Below, one piece after another: positions 40,317-48,420 of a DNA stretch of 64,000 nt. A model generated the notes under the pieces. The model was not told where the DNA came from. It saw only the letters and a list, made by a program, of their open reading frames with translations, and ran no database searches. Source of the DNA: CAVUFH01 sp963740835 (lineage in GTDB: Bacteria > Actinomycetota > Acidimicrobiia > IMCC26256 > PALSA-610); assembly GCA_963740835.1 (NCBI GenBank), contig CAVUFH010000002.1, positions 1,054,001-1,118,000 of the forward strand, written 5' to 3'. The stretch's first letter is position 1. The number at the start of each line of letters is the position of its first letter. Position numbers and translations under genes: made by a program.

Positions 40317-41675
40317 ATGACCACGATCGACGTACCGGACGAACTGGCGGCATCATTCAGCGGCGAGCTCCTCGCGACGGATGCACCCGGGTACGAAGAG
40401 GCCCGGCGGGTCCACAACGGATTGATCGACAAGCGCCCCGCCCTCGTCGCGCGTTGTGCGAACACCGCTGACGTGCGCGATGCGGTGAACCTCGGTCGTG
40501 AAGGCGGCGTCGAGATCTCGGTGCGCGGCGGCGGCCACAACGTCGCAGGTCTCGCGACAACGGACGGGGGGCTCATGATCGATCTCGCGCCGATGCGCGG
40601 GATCCACGTCGACCCCGCAACGCGACGCGTGCGCGCGCAAGGCGGCGTCACCTGGAACGAATACAACCGCGCCGCCAATGTCCACGGTCTGGCCACGACG
40701 GGCGGCGTCATCTCCACGACGGGGATCGCGGGCCTCACGCTCGGCGGGGGCTTGGGTTGGCTCATGGGCAAGTACGGCATGGCCATCGACAATCTCGAGT
40801 CCGCGGAGGTCGTCCTCGCGGACGGACGCGTCGTCACCGCGAGCGAAGCCGACGACGCAGACCTGTTCTGGGCGATCAGAGGTGGTGGCGGCAACTTCGG
40901 CGTCGTCACGTCGTTCGAGTACCGCGCGCACCCGGTCGACATGATCTTCGGCGGGATCGCGGCGCATGCGCTGGCGGCGGCCGGTGAGGTGTTCGACTTC
41001 TACCGCCAGTTCACGAAGAGCCTCCCCGACGAGCTCACTTCATTTGCCGGCCTGGTCCACGCGCCGGACGGCAGCGGCACGAAGATCGTCGCGTTGCCCG
41101 TCTGCCATTGCGGCGACCTGCAGCAAGCCGAGTCGGACGTACGACCGCTGCGCGAGTTCGGGCCGCCGCTCCTCGACCTGATCGGCCCGATGCCGTACCC
41201 CGTGATCAACACGCTGCTCGATCCCGGCTTCCCCAAGGGCGCACTCAACTACTGGAAGTCCGCGTTCTTCACCGAGCTCTCCGACGCGGCGGTGCGCACG
41301 ATGGTCGACGCGTTCGAAGCGTCGCCGTCGACGATGAGCGGCATGGTGATCGAGCACTTCCACGGCGAGGTGACGCGCATCGACCCCACGGCAACCGCGT
41401 TCCCCCACCGCCAGCCCGGCTACAACCTCGCGCTCATCGGCGAATGGCTCGACCCGTCGGAGACCGACGCCAACGTGCGCTGGGTGCGCGAGACGTTCGC
41501 CGCCCTCCAGCCGTACATGGCGCCGCAGGTGTACGTGAACTACCTCGCCGACGACGAAGCCGCGCGCACGCGCGACGCGTACGGTCCGAACTACGACCGC
41601 CTGCTCGACCTGAAGCGTCGTTACGACCCTGACAACCGGTTCCGGCTCAACCAGAACATCGATCCCTCCGGCTGA
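40317..41675 (+). CDS. FAD-binding oxidoreductase, berberine-bridge-enzyme type
   Basis: A 452-residue vanillyl-alcohol-oxidase-superfamily flavoprotein. EISVRGGGHNVAGLATTDGG (about residues 64-83) carries the His that covalently binds FAD in this family, GVISTTGIAGLTLGGGLGWL (about 122-141) the second FAD loop, and the BBE C-terminal block YVNYLADDEAARTRDAYG, RLLDLKRRYDPDNRFRLNQN closes it. These oxidases act on varied alcohols, sugars or alkaloids. AAAGGGG precedes the ATG. A paralogue is cut by the window end at 63803-64000. Confidence 0.88.
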   Translation: MTTIDVPDELAASFSGELLATDAPGYEEARRVHNGLIDKRPALVARCANTADVRDAVNLGREGGVEISVRGGGHNVAGLATTDGGLMIDLAPMRGIHVDPATRRVRAQGGVTWNEYNRAANVHGLATTGGVISTTGIAGLTLGGGLGWLMGKYGMAIDNLESAEVVLADGRVVTASEADDADLFWAIRGGGGNFGVVTSFEYRAHPVDMIFGGIAAHALAAAGEVFDFYRQFTKSLPDELTSFAGLVHAPDGSGTKIVALPVCHCGDLQQAESDVRPLREFGPPLLDLIGPMPYPVINTLLDPGFPKGALNYWKSAFFTELSDAAVRTMVDAFEASPSTMSGMVIEHFHGEVTRIDPTATAFPHRQPGYNLALIGEWLDPSETDANVRWVRETFAALQPYMAPQVYVNYLADDEAARTRDAYGPNYDRLLDLKRRYDPDNRFRLNQNIDPSG

Positions 41676-41707
41676 GCCGCGCCGGGCGCGATCGTCCCGC
41701 GTCGCGA

Positions 41708-42436
41708 TCAGTCCGGACGTTCGAACGCGGCCACGCCTCGCTCGACTTGCGCGAGCCACGACGGCGACTGCGACGCGTCGTATTCGTCGTGCCAGTTCCA
41801 CCACACGTACGGCGGCGTCTGCGGGGAGCCCTCGGGTGAGTCCTCCCACTCCTCCTGGCGGCCGAGCGCGGTCATGTCGAGATAGGCCCACGTGCCACCC
41901 ATCACCTCGTCGCCCCGACTGTTGATCAGGTAGGTACGGAACGCGCGGTCGCCATCGCGGATGAACGCGTTCGTCCCGTGCCACTCGTCTACGTCGAAGT
42001 CCGCGTCGAAGCGGTCAGTCAGCGTGTACCAGGGCATCTCCCAGCCCATCCGGGCCTTCAGCCGCGCGATGTCGGCCTGCGGTGCCCGCGACACGAACGC
42101 GAGTGTGGTGTCGCGCGCGTTCAGATGGGCGACGTGCGCGACCTGGTCGGCAACCATCGAGCAGCCCCGGCAACCGTGCTCGGGCCACCCGTCGACACCC
42201 GGCTCGAAGAAGGCGCGGTAGACGATCAATTGCGTGCGGCCGTCGAACAGGTCGAGCAGGCTCTTGCTGCCTTCGGGACCTTCGAATTCGTACGCCTGCT
42301 CGACGGCGAGCCACGGCATTCGCCGGCGCTCGGCACTCAGCGCGTCGCGGGCCCGCGTCAGCTGCTTCTCCTTCACGAGCAGCTGCCGGCGTGCCGCCTC
42401 CCACTCCTCGGGCGACACGATCGTGGGTGCGTTCAT
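41708..42436 (-). CDS. DUF899 family thioredoxin-like protein
   Basis: A 242-residue DUF899 protein: the N-terminal helical EWEAARRQLLVKEKQLTRARD (residues 11-31), YEFEGPEGSKSLLDLFDGRTQL, then the CxxC-like EHGCRGCSMVADQV (about 84-97) and FVSRAPQADIARLKARMGWE. The fold is thioredoxin-like and the role unknown. It is the last gene of a four-gene operon with ArsR, an SRPBCC protein and a small membrane protein, coupled to the latter by ATGA. A decayed relative lies at 29842-30045. Confidence 0.85.
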   Translation of the reverse strand: MNAPTIVSPEEWEAARRQLLVKEKQLTRARDALSAERRRMPWLAVEQAYEFEGPEGSKSLLDLFDGRTQLIVYRAFFEPGVDGWPEHGCRGCSMVADQVAHVAHLNARDTTLAFVSRAPQADIARLKARMGWEMPWYTLTDRFDADFDVDEWHGTNAFIRDGDRAFRTYLINSRGDEVMGGTWAYLDMTALGRQEEWEDSPEGSPQTPPYVWWNWHDEYDASQSPSWLAQVERGVAAFERPD

Positions 42437-42615
42437 GACGGACTCCTCTCGCGAGAGGACTGAAGGCCGACCTCAGCTGCATCGCCGGGTACGGGCCAGC
42501 GCGAACCGAGCCGCCGCGAGATGAACGCGCGTGCGCCGACGGCGAACGCGGTCGCGCCGATGATGAGCGGACCGAACAGCTCCTCCACCGGCACACCGCC
42601 GACGTGGGCGATCAC
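42433..42615 (-). CDS. Small membrane protein in the ArsR-SRPBCC-DUF899 operon
   Basis: A 60-residue protein starting (GTG) MIAHVGGVPVEELFGPLIIG with one strong hydrophobic segment (PLIIGATAFAVGARAFI, residues about 16-32) followed by a basic RRLGSRWPVP stretch, consistent with a single TM with cytoplasmic C-terminus. Its GTG overlaps the SRPBCC stop (GTGA) and its own stop overlaps the DUF899 ATG (ATGA). The tight double overlap is the best evidence that it is translated. No family recognised. Confidence 0.6.
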   Translation of the reverse strand: MIAHVGGVPVEELFGPLIIGATAFAVGARAFISRRLGSRWPVPGDAAEVGLQSSRERSPS

Positions 42616-43043
42616 GACATGACGTCCGGACCCGGATCCCCGCCGGTCGCCGCAAGCGCCAAGCGCTCGAGGTAGTGCGCCCAACCGTTGCCGTGATCGT
42701 CGACGGCGTCGGCAGGAAGGCCGCGGTGCGCGAGCCGCACAAGTGTCTTGTCGCCCTCGGGGTGCAGCGTGATCTCGATCGTCGTGGAACCGGGCGGGAT
42801 CGGGTGGCCCTGCTGCTCCCAGCCGAAGGTGAAGACCACCTTCTGGTTGGGCACCACCTCGACGAACTCGCCGGCCGACTGGTGCTCTCCACCTCCCAAG
42901 AGCACCCGGAAGATGCCGCCGGGCCGCGCGTCGATCTCGGCGGCGGTCCCGAGCCACTCGACGCACTTGGCCGCATCGGTCAGGAACGGCCAGATCGTCT
43001 CCGGCGTCGCGTCGATCAGGATTTCACGGACGAGTTCGGCCAT
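42612..43043 (-). CDS. SRPBCC (AHSA1-like) domain protein
   Basis: A 143-residue START/SRPBCC protein: LVREILIDATPETIWPFLTD (residues 4-23), GGIFRVLLGGGEHQSAGEFVEVVPNQKVVFTFGWE, and the C-terminal NGWAHYLERLALA. Ligand unknown. GGAGG precedes ATG 43043. It overlaps the ArsR gene by 20 bases and the small membrane protein by 4. The repeated ArsR-SRPBCC pairing (compare 4555-5375) suggests the SRPBCC protein is the ArsR-controlled effector. Confidence 0.85.
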   Translation of the reverse strand: MAELVREILIDATPETIWPFLTDAAKCVEWLGTAAEIDARPGGIFRVLLGGGEHQSAGEFVEVVPNQKVVFTFGWEQQGHPIPPGSTTIEITLHPEGDKTLVRLAHRGLPADAVDDHGNGWAHYLERLALAATGGDPGPDVMS

Positions 43044-43359
43044 CGTCGGCCTCCTTCTCACGTTGGGCGGACTCGGCCACATCGCGCAGCCGTTCGAGGC
43101 CCGAGGTCCAGTAGTCGTCGAGGAAGTCGCGGAGCTTCCGCATCTCCTCTTGGCGCGCCTGATACAGACGCCGGGTGCCGTCACGCCGTTCGCTCACCAG
43201 CCCCGCCGCCTTGAGCACCCCGAGGTGCTGTGAGATCGCCGAACGCGTGACCTCGCCGAAGTGATCGGCAATGGACGTCGCCGGCAGTTCGCGATGCCAC
43301 ACCAGCCGCAGGATCTCGCGTCGGCGCGGTTCGGCAAGTGCTTTGAGGGCGGCGTCCAC
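43024..43359 (-). CDS. ArsR family transcriptional regulator
   Basis: A 111-residue winged-helix repressor: ALKALAEPRRREILRLVWHR (residues about 4-23), HFGEVTRSAISQHLGVLKAAGLVSERRDGTRRLY as helix-turn-helix and wing, and a C-terminal helix EEMRKLRDFLDDYW. No metal-binding cysteines. GTG 43359 is chosen over an ATG at 43395 because a consensus-like promoter (see 43359-43395) places the transcription start on this GTG and the upstream codons lie inside the operator. It heads the four-gene operon down to 41708. Confidence 0.87.
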   Translation of the reverse strand: MDAALKALAEPRRREILRLVWHRELPATSIADHFGEVTRSAISQHLGVLKAAGLVSERRDGTRRLYQARQEEMRKLRDFLDDYWTSGLERLRDVAESAQREKEADDGRTRP

Positions 43360-43395
43360 TTCGTAAGCGTAAGCTCTTGCTTGCGTAAGTGTCAA
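43359..43395 (-). promoter_or_regulatory. Leaderless ArsR promoter with internal operator
   Basis: On the minus strand, TTGACA (43395-43390) and TACGCT (43371-43366) are separated by 18 bases; 7 bases after the -10 is the G of the GTG start, implying a leaderless mRNA. Between and over the -10 lies the dyad CGTAAGC-TCTT-GCTTGCG (plus strand 43368-43385, one mismatch) with further GTAAGC/GCGTAAG copies at 43363-43368 and 43383-43389. Confidence 0.72.
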
Positions 43396-43472
43396 CTACA
43401 TTTGGAGGCGGGCGGCGACGAGCACCGCCGACGGTTCGTCGGACCGCGGGTGTTTCCGAACTCGGACGTGAT

Positions 43473-43766
43473 CTACGCGCTGAGGATTTTGGCCTTCTGC
43501 GCCGCGAACTCGTCCTCGGTGAGGATCCCCTGCTCTTTCAGCGCGGCGAGGTCCTTCAGTTGCTGGATCGCGTCGGGCGACATGCCCCCGGCCGCGGGCG
43601 CCGGGGCCTGTTCATAGACAACCTCGGGCTGCGGCGCCGCGGCCTGCGCCTGGGCGTCGTACTTCTTCTGCTGGTGACGCTGGACGCCACCCGCGACGAC
43701 GGTTGCGGTGCCCGCGACCACTGCGGTGCGGGCCACGGTGCGAGCGATCGGTCGGCGACGAAGCAT
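43473..43766 (-). CDS. SHOCT-domain protein
   Basis: A 97-residue protein: Arg-rich start, a possible TM or hydrophobic helix (ARTAVVAGTATVVAGGV, residues about 12-28), an Ala/Gln/Pro linker, and a SHOCT domain (IQQLKDLAALKEQGILTEDEFAAQKAKIL, about 66-94). AAGGAG precedes ATG 43766. It lies 25 bases after a DUF6325-like gene; this pair is common in actinobacteria. The role is unknown; SHOCT modules mediate oligomerisation. Confidence 0.82.
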   Translation of the reverse strand: MLRRRPIARTVARTAVVAGTATVVAGGVQRHQQKKYDAQAQAAAPQPEVVYEQAPAPAAGGMSPDAIQQLKDLAALKEQGILTEDEFAAQKAKILSA

Positions 43767-43791
43767 GGGACAGTCTCCTTGTAAGCGTCGA

Positions 43792-44214
43792 TCAGGTTGC
43801 CGGGGGCAGATCCGCGAGCGCGATCTCCGCGAGCTCGTGCGGAATTCGGCCGCCTTCGAGCAACACGCCGCCCGAATCACGGACCGCCGTCGCGAACTCC
43901 GTGGCCCACACGTCTTCCCAGATGAGCAGGGCGGCCGCAGAGTTCGGTTCGAGCCGCGCGGCCGCGAGCTCGACGTCCTCGGGAGTGATGATGCCGCCGG
44001 CCTCACCGTCGAGATCCGCGAACGCGGCGAGCTCGTCGAGCTCGTCGAACTCCACCGCGACCACGTCGCCATTGCCGTCCTTCGCAATGAAGAGCAGGTC
44101 GAGGATGCGAATAGTGTTCGAGTCGATGAGCTTGGCCAGCGCGGGCGCGATGGCGCCATTGAACTGGTTTCCGGGGAACCCCACGACGATGTACTCCAAC
44201 GGCCCGATGGTCAT
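43792..44214 (-). CDS. DUF6325-like protein (DUF1269-related)
   Basis: A 140-residue soluble protein: MTIGPLEYIVVGFPGNQFNG at the start (the family's signature), ALAKLIDSNTIRILDLLFIAKD, a run of acidic residues (EFDELDELAAFADLDGE) and LEPNSAAALLIWEDVW. It matches the actinobacterial DUF6325/DUF1269-like family. AGGAGA precedes ATG 44214. It is encoded directly upstream of the SHOCT gene and probably works with it; such pairs have been linked to stress and membrane functions only by association. Confidence 0.8.
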   Translation of the reverse strand: MTIGPLEYIVVGFPGNQFNGAIAPALAKLIDSNTIRILDLLFIAKDGNGDVVAVEFDELDELAAFADLDGEAGGIITPEDVELAAARLEPNSAAALLIWEDVWATEFATAVRDSGGVLLEGGRIPHELAEIALADLPPAT

Positions 44215-44393
44215 GCCTGCGTCTCCTACAAGTCTCATCCGAAGCACTGCGATGCGCCGCGTCGAGCGTGTCCGCGCGATCTGAGCCGGCGCGGTCCTCC
44301 CTGGCGCGCGACGCGTTGCCCTGGACCCTAACCGAGGTTGGCGACTTTGGGCCTCACAGGCCCGTGGTCAGTCGGCTTGTGGAGGAAACCGCC

Positions 44394-45212
44394 ATGCCCG
44401 ACGACACCGAGGTCGGCAGCGCGGCACAGAACGAGGTGCTCTGGGAGCGGCACGCGGTGTGGTGGCAAGCGAAGTTCACGGGCGGTGTCGATCCCGAATA
44501 CGAAGACCAGATCCTGCCGTTGGTCGCGCGTCACCTGGAGGGCTCCCGCCGTGTGCTCGACATCGGCTGCGGCGAGGGTCAAGTCGCCCGGCACCTCGCC
44601 CGCACGGGTGCCGAGGTGGTGGGTCTCGATCCTGCGGGCGCACAAGTGCGTGAAGCCCGACGACGGGGCGGCGGACCGCGCTTCGCGCAGGCGCGGGCCG
44701 AGGCACTGCCGTGGCGGAACGGCGCCTTCGACGCTGTGGTCGCGTGCCTCGCGTTCGAGCACGTCGACGCGATCGACGTCGCGATCCACGAGGTCGCTCG
44801 AGTGCTGCAACCCGGCGGCCGGTTCCTGCTCCTCGTAGGGCACCCCTTGCTGCAGGCGCCCGGGAGCGGCTGGGTCGAGGACCAGATCGCCGGCGAGCAC
44901 TACTGGCGGATCGGCGCCTACCTCGGCGAGCACGTCGCAGTCGACGAAGTCGCGCCGGGCGTGCGCCTCCGGTTCATCCATCGTCCACTCAGTCGTTACG
45001 TGCACGCGCTCGGCGGTGCGGGCCTGCTCGTCGACGACATGGAGGAACCTGCGCCCCCGGCGGCGCTGCTCGACACCGTGTGGGAGTTCCCGGAGGCGTC
45101 GACGATTCCGCGAATCCTCCTTCTCAGCGCCCGCCGTCACCGAGAGACGCGTATTCTTCGCGGTGGACAAGGCACGTTGGGGGTGGCGCCGTGTTCAACT
45201 TCTGGACCGTGA
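44394..45212 (+). CDS. Class I SAM-dependent methyltransferase
   Basis: A 272-residue Rossmann-fold methyltransferase. RRVLDIGCGEGQVARHLART (about residues 56-75) is motif I for SAM, EVVGLDPAGAQVREARR motif II, WRNGAFDAVVACLAFEHVDA motif IV, and RVLQPGGRFLLLV the post-IV region. The C-terminal third (residues about 185-270) is unassigned. Substrate unknown. GGAGGAA precedes ATG 44394, which beats the longer open frame upstream. Its last 22 bases overlap the next gene. Confidence 0.87.
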   Translation: MPDDTEVGSAAQNEVLWERHAVWWQAKFTGGVDPEYEDQILPLVARHLEGSRRVLDIGCGEGQVARHLARTGAEVVGLDPAGAQVREARRRGGGPRFAQARAEALPWRNGAFDAVVACLAFEHVDAIDVAIHEVARVLQPGGRFLLLVGHPLLQAPGSGWVEDQIAGEHYWRIGAYLGEHVAVDEVAPGVRLRFIHRPLSRYVHALGGAGLLVDDMEEPAPPAALLDTVWEFPEASTIPRILLLSARRHRETRILRGGQGTLGVAPCSTSGP

Positions 45213-45472
45213 TGTACCTCATCATCATCGGGGCCGTCGCAGGCTACGCGGCGCGACTCCTTGTCAAAGGCAAGGACCCGCTCACGTGGTGGCAGACGAT
45301 CCTGCTCGGCATCGTCGGCTCGTTCGTCGGCGGTTTCGGCGCCTACTTGCTGTTCGGCTGGGATGACGACGAGGGGTTCTTCCAACCGAGCGGCCTGATC
45401 TTCTCGATCCTGGGCGCGATCGTGGCGCTGCTCATCTGGCGCGCGGTGGAGAAGCGTTCCGCCCACGCATAG
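45191..45472 (+). CDS. GlsB/YeaQ/YmgE family (transglycosylase-associated) membrane protein
   Basis: A 93-residue protein with three TM helices: FWTVMYLIIIGAVAGYAARL (residues about 4-23), WQTILLGIVGSFVGGFGAYL (about 34-53) and SGLIFSILGAIVALLIWRAV (about 66-85). The glycine-rich GxxGxxxG pattern is that of transglycosylase-associated proteins, a stress-induced membrane family of unknown mechanism. GGGGGTGG precedes the GTG at 45191. It overlaps the methyltransferase gene by 22 bases and so shares its transcript. Confidence 0.85.
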   Translation: MFNFWTVMYLIIIGAVAGYAARLLVKGKDPLTWWQTILLGIVGSFVGGFGAYLLFGWDDDEGFFQPSGLIFSILGAIVALLIWRAVEKRSAHA

Positions 45473-45473
45473 A

Positions 45474-45499
45474 CGCAGGCGCGTCGCGGGCCGCCTGCG
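45474..45499. terminator. Hairpin between convergent genes
   Basis: Arms 45474-45481 and 45492-45499 form an 8-base perfect stem with a 10-base loop, in the 39-base gap between the GlsB-like gene (+) and the flavoprotein (-). Orientation-neutral, so it may end both transcripts. No U-tract. Confidence 0.5.
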
Positions 45500-45511
45500 C
45501 GATCGTGACGC

Positions 45512-46777
45512 TCAATAGAGGTGCAGCTGTTCCAGCAGCGCGTCGGTGTCACCGAGGGATTGCAGCAAGTCCTTGTTGTGCTTGATCACCTTGCTGCGCA
45601 TATAGACCCGGAGCCATTGCTTGTACACGTAGCGCTCGTACCGATCGAGCATGTCCTTCGGCGGCAGGTCGCGTTGCGCGATGAGACCGGCGAGGAACAT
45701 CGCGCATTCGAAGCCCAGCGAGATCGACTGGAAGTAGGGCGAGCCGATCGCGGAATCGCCGAGAAGGAACACCGGTGTGCTGGCGAAGGGGTGGTAGAAG
45801 GGCCCGGTCGTGTGCCACGGTCGGCTGGTCGTGTTGCGGGCGCGGTACAGGTTCAGCGGTATGCGCACGATCTCGAGCTCGCCGAGCAACTCGCCGTGCG
45901 TCTCTTCCTTGATCTTGTCGATGAACCGATCCATCGATTGGGCGACATTGGGAAAGTTGTCCCTTAGCCACGGGCCGTCGAACTGTGGGGGCATCGCCGC
46001 GAACTCGTCGGCCGTGATCGTGACGATCCCCGTCACGTGGGTGACGCTGCCGTCGGAGTAGGTGCGATGCACCGACGGGATGAACTTGTAGTGCACGTTG
46101 TCGACATTCTTGTAGTACTTGCAGTACTCGTTGCAGTCGTACGACTGCCCGTACAGGAACGTGACCACGAGGGCGTCCTCGAGATGGATGATGTGCGTGT
46201 TCGCACTTCCATCCTTCCCGGAGCCGTGAACGAGATGATCGCGGAGCAGCGACTTGCTACCCGTGCAGTCGATCAGCATGTCTCCCGGCTCGAGCATCGC
46301 AATCGCTTCCGGCGCCGTCATGACCCCGACCGTCCGCTGCACTGAGTGCGACGGGCGCGTGTCGATGAGATCGCTGAGCGACTGCTCGATCGCGTTCAGC
46401 GGGCAGAAGCCCTGCGTGAAGCTGCGTAGGCGCGTCATCAGATCCGACGGAATCGAGCCCCGGAACGCGATGGCTTCCTCGAGTTGCGCCGGATCGAAGA
46501 CCGCCTCGACGTTGTCTCCGTCGATGGGGTCGGTGCAGTAGCTCTCGATCGAATCGGCGACGAGGTAGGACTCGAGCTGGACCATGCGTCGGCGCGTGTA
46601 CGCATCGCGCTTCTCGTAGAGCCGAACGTCGACATCCTCGACGGTCTGGAGCAGCGCGGTGAGGAGCAGCCCGACCGGCCCGGCGCCGATGATGTGCACG
46701 CGCCCGCCCGGAGGCAGCGTCTCGAATGTCGTGAATCCTGCTTCGGCAACCATCGACCGCCCCGTTCGGGCCGACAT
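45512..46777 (-). CDS. FAD-dependent monooxygenase-like flavoprotein
   Basis: A 421-residue flavoprotein. GGRVHIIGAGPVGLLLTALL (about residues 24-43) is the FAD motif, VRLYEKRDAYTRRRM (about 51-65) the end of the second strand, and TPVFLLGDSAIGSPYFQSISLGFECAMFLAG (about 338-368) the GD-motif that binds the FAD ribose. The middle is Tyr-rich (YGQSYDCNEYCKYYKN). It resembles aromatic-ring or polyketide hydroxylase-like flavoproteins; substrate unknown. ATG 46753, with GGGGCGG upstream, is an alternative start. Divergent from the UbiE-like gene. Confidence 0.8.
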   Translation of the reverse strand: MSARTGRSMVAEAGFTTFETLPPGGRVHIIGAGPVGLLLTALLQTVEDVDVRLYEKRDAYTRRRMVQLESYLVADSIESYCTDPIDGDNVEAVFDPAQLEEAIAFRGSIPSDLMTRLRSFTQGFCPLNAIEQSLSDLIDTRPSHSVQRTVGVMTAPEAIAMLEPGDMLIDCTGSKSLLRDHLVHGSGKDGSANTHIIHLEDALVVTFLYGQSYDCNEYCKYYKNVDNVHYKFIPSVHRTYSDGSVTHVTGIVTITADEFAAMPPQFDGPWLRDNFPNVAQSMDRFIDKIKEETHGELLGELEIVRIPLNLYRARNTTSRPWHTTGPFYHPFASTPVFLLGDSAIGSPYFQSISLGFECAMFLAGLIAQRDLPPKDMLDRYERYVYKQWLRVYMRSKVIKHNKDLLQSLGDTDALLEQLHLY

Positions 46778-46929
46778 CGGCCGAAGGGAGTCTCGCTCGG
46801 CACGAAGGTATCGTCCACCTACGGAACTGCGTACGTGGCCGGTCGACTGTTCCGAGCGCGGCGACGCGTCGCCGGCGCCGCCCTATCCTGAAGCGACCCC
46901 GCACTGTACGGTCCGGCCGAGGAGGGCCC

Positions 46930-47661
46930 GTGCAGAGAACGGCCGCCGAACCGAACCGCTTCGTCCAGGAGTTGTTCGAGCCGCTCCCGCGCCGGTACGA
47001 CTTCCTCGAAGAGCTGCTCTCGTTCGGACAGAACGGGCGCTGGCGCCGCGAGATGATCGCACACGTCGGCAACGGCGATCCGAGCGCGATTCTGGACGTT
47101 GCCACGGGGACTGCGGGTGTCGCGCTCGAGCTGACACGACGCACGCGCGCCGACGTCACCGGTGTCGACATCACCGAAGCGATGCTGCGACGCGGACGCG
47201 AACGCGTCGCGACCGCCGGCGCCGCCGACCGCGTGCAGCTGCTCGTGGGCCAAGCCGAACGGCTTCCCTTTCCCGACGGTTCGTTCGACGCGCTCACGTT
47301 CACCTATCTCCTGCGGTACGTCGCCGACCCCGTCGCGACGCTGCGTGAGCTCGCGCGGGTCCTCAAGCCGGGTGCAGCGATCGCGAGCCTGGAATTCTCG
47401 GTCCCTCCGAACCGGTTCTGGTGGTGCTGCTGGTGGCTGTACACGCGGGGTGCGTTGCCGCTCGCGGGCTACCTCACGGGCGGTCGCGACTGGAGCCGGG
47501 TCGGCCGCTTCCTCGGGCCCAACATCTCCGCGCACTACAACCGCTACTCCGTGGCCTGGACAATTGAGGCGTGGAAGGAAGCCGGGCTCGAAGGGGTCGG
47601 CGTTCGATCGATGAGCCTGGGCGGCGGGCTCGTGATGTGGGCTCGGAAGCCGCACGGATGA
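46930..47661 (+). CDS. UbiE-like class I SAM methyltransferase
   Basis: A 243-residue methyltransferase like UbiE/COQ5: FVQELFEPLPRRYDFLEELL at the N-terminus, SAILDVATGTAGVALELTRR (about residues 57-76) as motif I, VTGVDITEAMLRRGRERV, RLPFPDGSFDALTFTYLLRY (about 112-131) and ARVLKPGAAIASLEFSV. In menaquinone synthesis UbiE methylates demethylmenaquinone; here the context is a UbiA-like membrane protein, so a quinone-related role is possible but unproven. GGAGGG precedes the GTG at 46930. Confidence 0.85.
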   Translation: MQRTAAEPNRFVQELFEPLPRRYDFLEELLSFGQNGRWRREMIAHVGNGDPSAILDVATGTAGVALELTRRTRADVTGVDITEAMLRRGRERVATAGAADRVQLLVGQAERLPFPDGSFDALTFTYLLRYVADPVATLRELARVLKPGAAIASLEFSVPPNRFWWCCWWLYTRGALPLAGYLTGGRDWSRVGRFLGPNISAHYNRYSVAWTIEAWKEAGLEGVGVRSMSLGGGLVMWARKPHG

Positions 47662-48386
47662 GCACGACACGGCCCGCGTTCTACGCCGCGCGCCGAGGCG
47701 GCTGGCGCGATTGGTGGACGGTCTTGCACCCGCCGTACACGGCGTGGCACCTGTCGTACGTCGTCATCGGTGCGACCCTTGCGCCGCGCACCGATGGAGG
47801 GCGCCTCCTCGCGACGCTGCTCGCGTTCTTCTTTGCCGTCGGTGTCGCGGCCCACGCACTCGACGAACTGCACGGGCGCCCGTTGCGAACCACCATTCCA
47901 TCCGGGTGGCTCGTCGCTTTCGGCGTCGGCGGTCTGCTGATCGCGTGCGCGCTCGGCATCGTCGGCGTGGCCACCGTCGGGCTCGGACTGCTCCCGTTCA
48001 TCGCGATCGGCCCGTTGCTCGTGTTGGGATACAACCTCGAGCTGTTCCATGGCTGGATTCACACCGATCTCGGGTTCGCGGCCGCATGGGGAGCATTCCC
48101 CGTGCTGGTGAGCTACTTCGTCCAGGCGGAGCGTCTCGATCTCACCGCGGCGCTCGGGGCGGCCGCGGCCTTGGGCATCTCACTCGCGCAGCGGTCGTTG
48201 AGCACGCCGGCCCGCGCCTTGCGCCGCCGCGCCGCGAGGGTCGGAGGCCGCGTCACGATGCACGACGGGAGCGTGCACGATCTGAACGAGCGGGTGCTGC
48301 TCGAGCCCCTCGAACGTGCGCTCAGGTCACTCTCGTGGGCGATGGTCGCCCTCGCGCTCGGACTCGCTGCCGCGCGCGTCTTCTAG
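47658..48386 (+). CDS. Multi-pass membrane protein, possibly UbiA-like
   Basis: A 242-residue protein with about six to seven TMs, starting MSTTRPAFYAARRGGWRDWW. The loop HALDELHGRPLRTTIPSGWL (about residues 74-93) resembles the DxxxDxxxxxRPIPSG region of UbiA prenyltransferases, though the aspartates are only partly kept, and GYNLELFHGWIHTD is a conserved-looking second loop. ATGA overlap with the UbiE-like gene indicates joint function. Alternative: an uncharacterised membrane protein that merely travels with the methyltransferase. Confidence 0.65.
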   Translation: MSTTRPAFYAARRGGWRDWWTVLHPPYTAWHLSYVVIGATLAPRTDGGRLLATLLAFFFAVGVAAHALDELHGRPLRTTIPSGWLVAFGVGGLLIACALGIVGVATVGLGLLPFIAIGPLLVLGYNLELFHGWIHTDLGFAAAWGAFPVLVSYFVQAERLDLTAALGAAAALGISLAQRSLSTPARALRRRAARVGGRVTMHDGSVHDLNERVLLEPLERALRSLSWAMVALALGLAAARVF

Positions 48387-48420
48387 AGCACGTCCAGAAC
48401 TCGTCGTCGTTGGTCCATCC

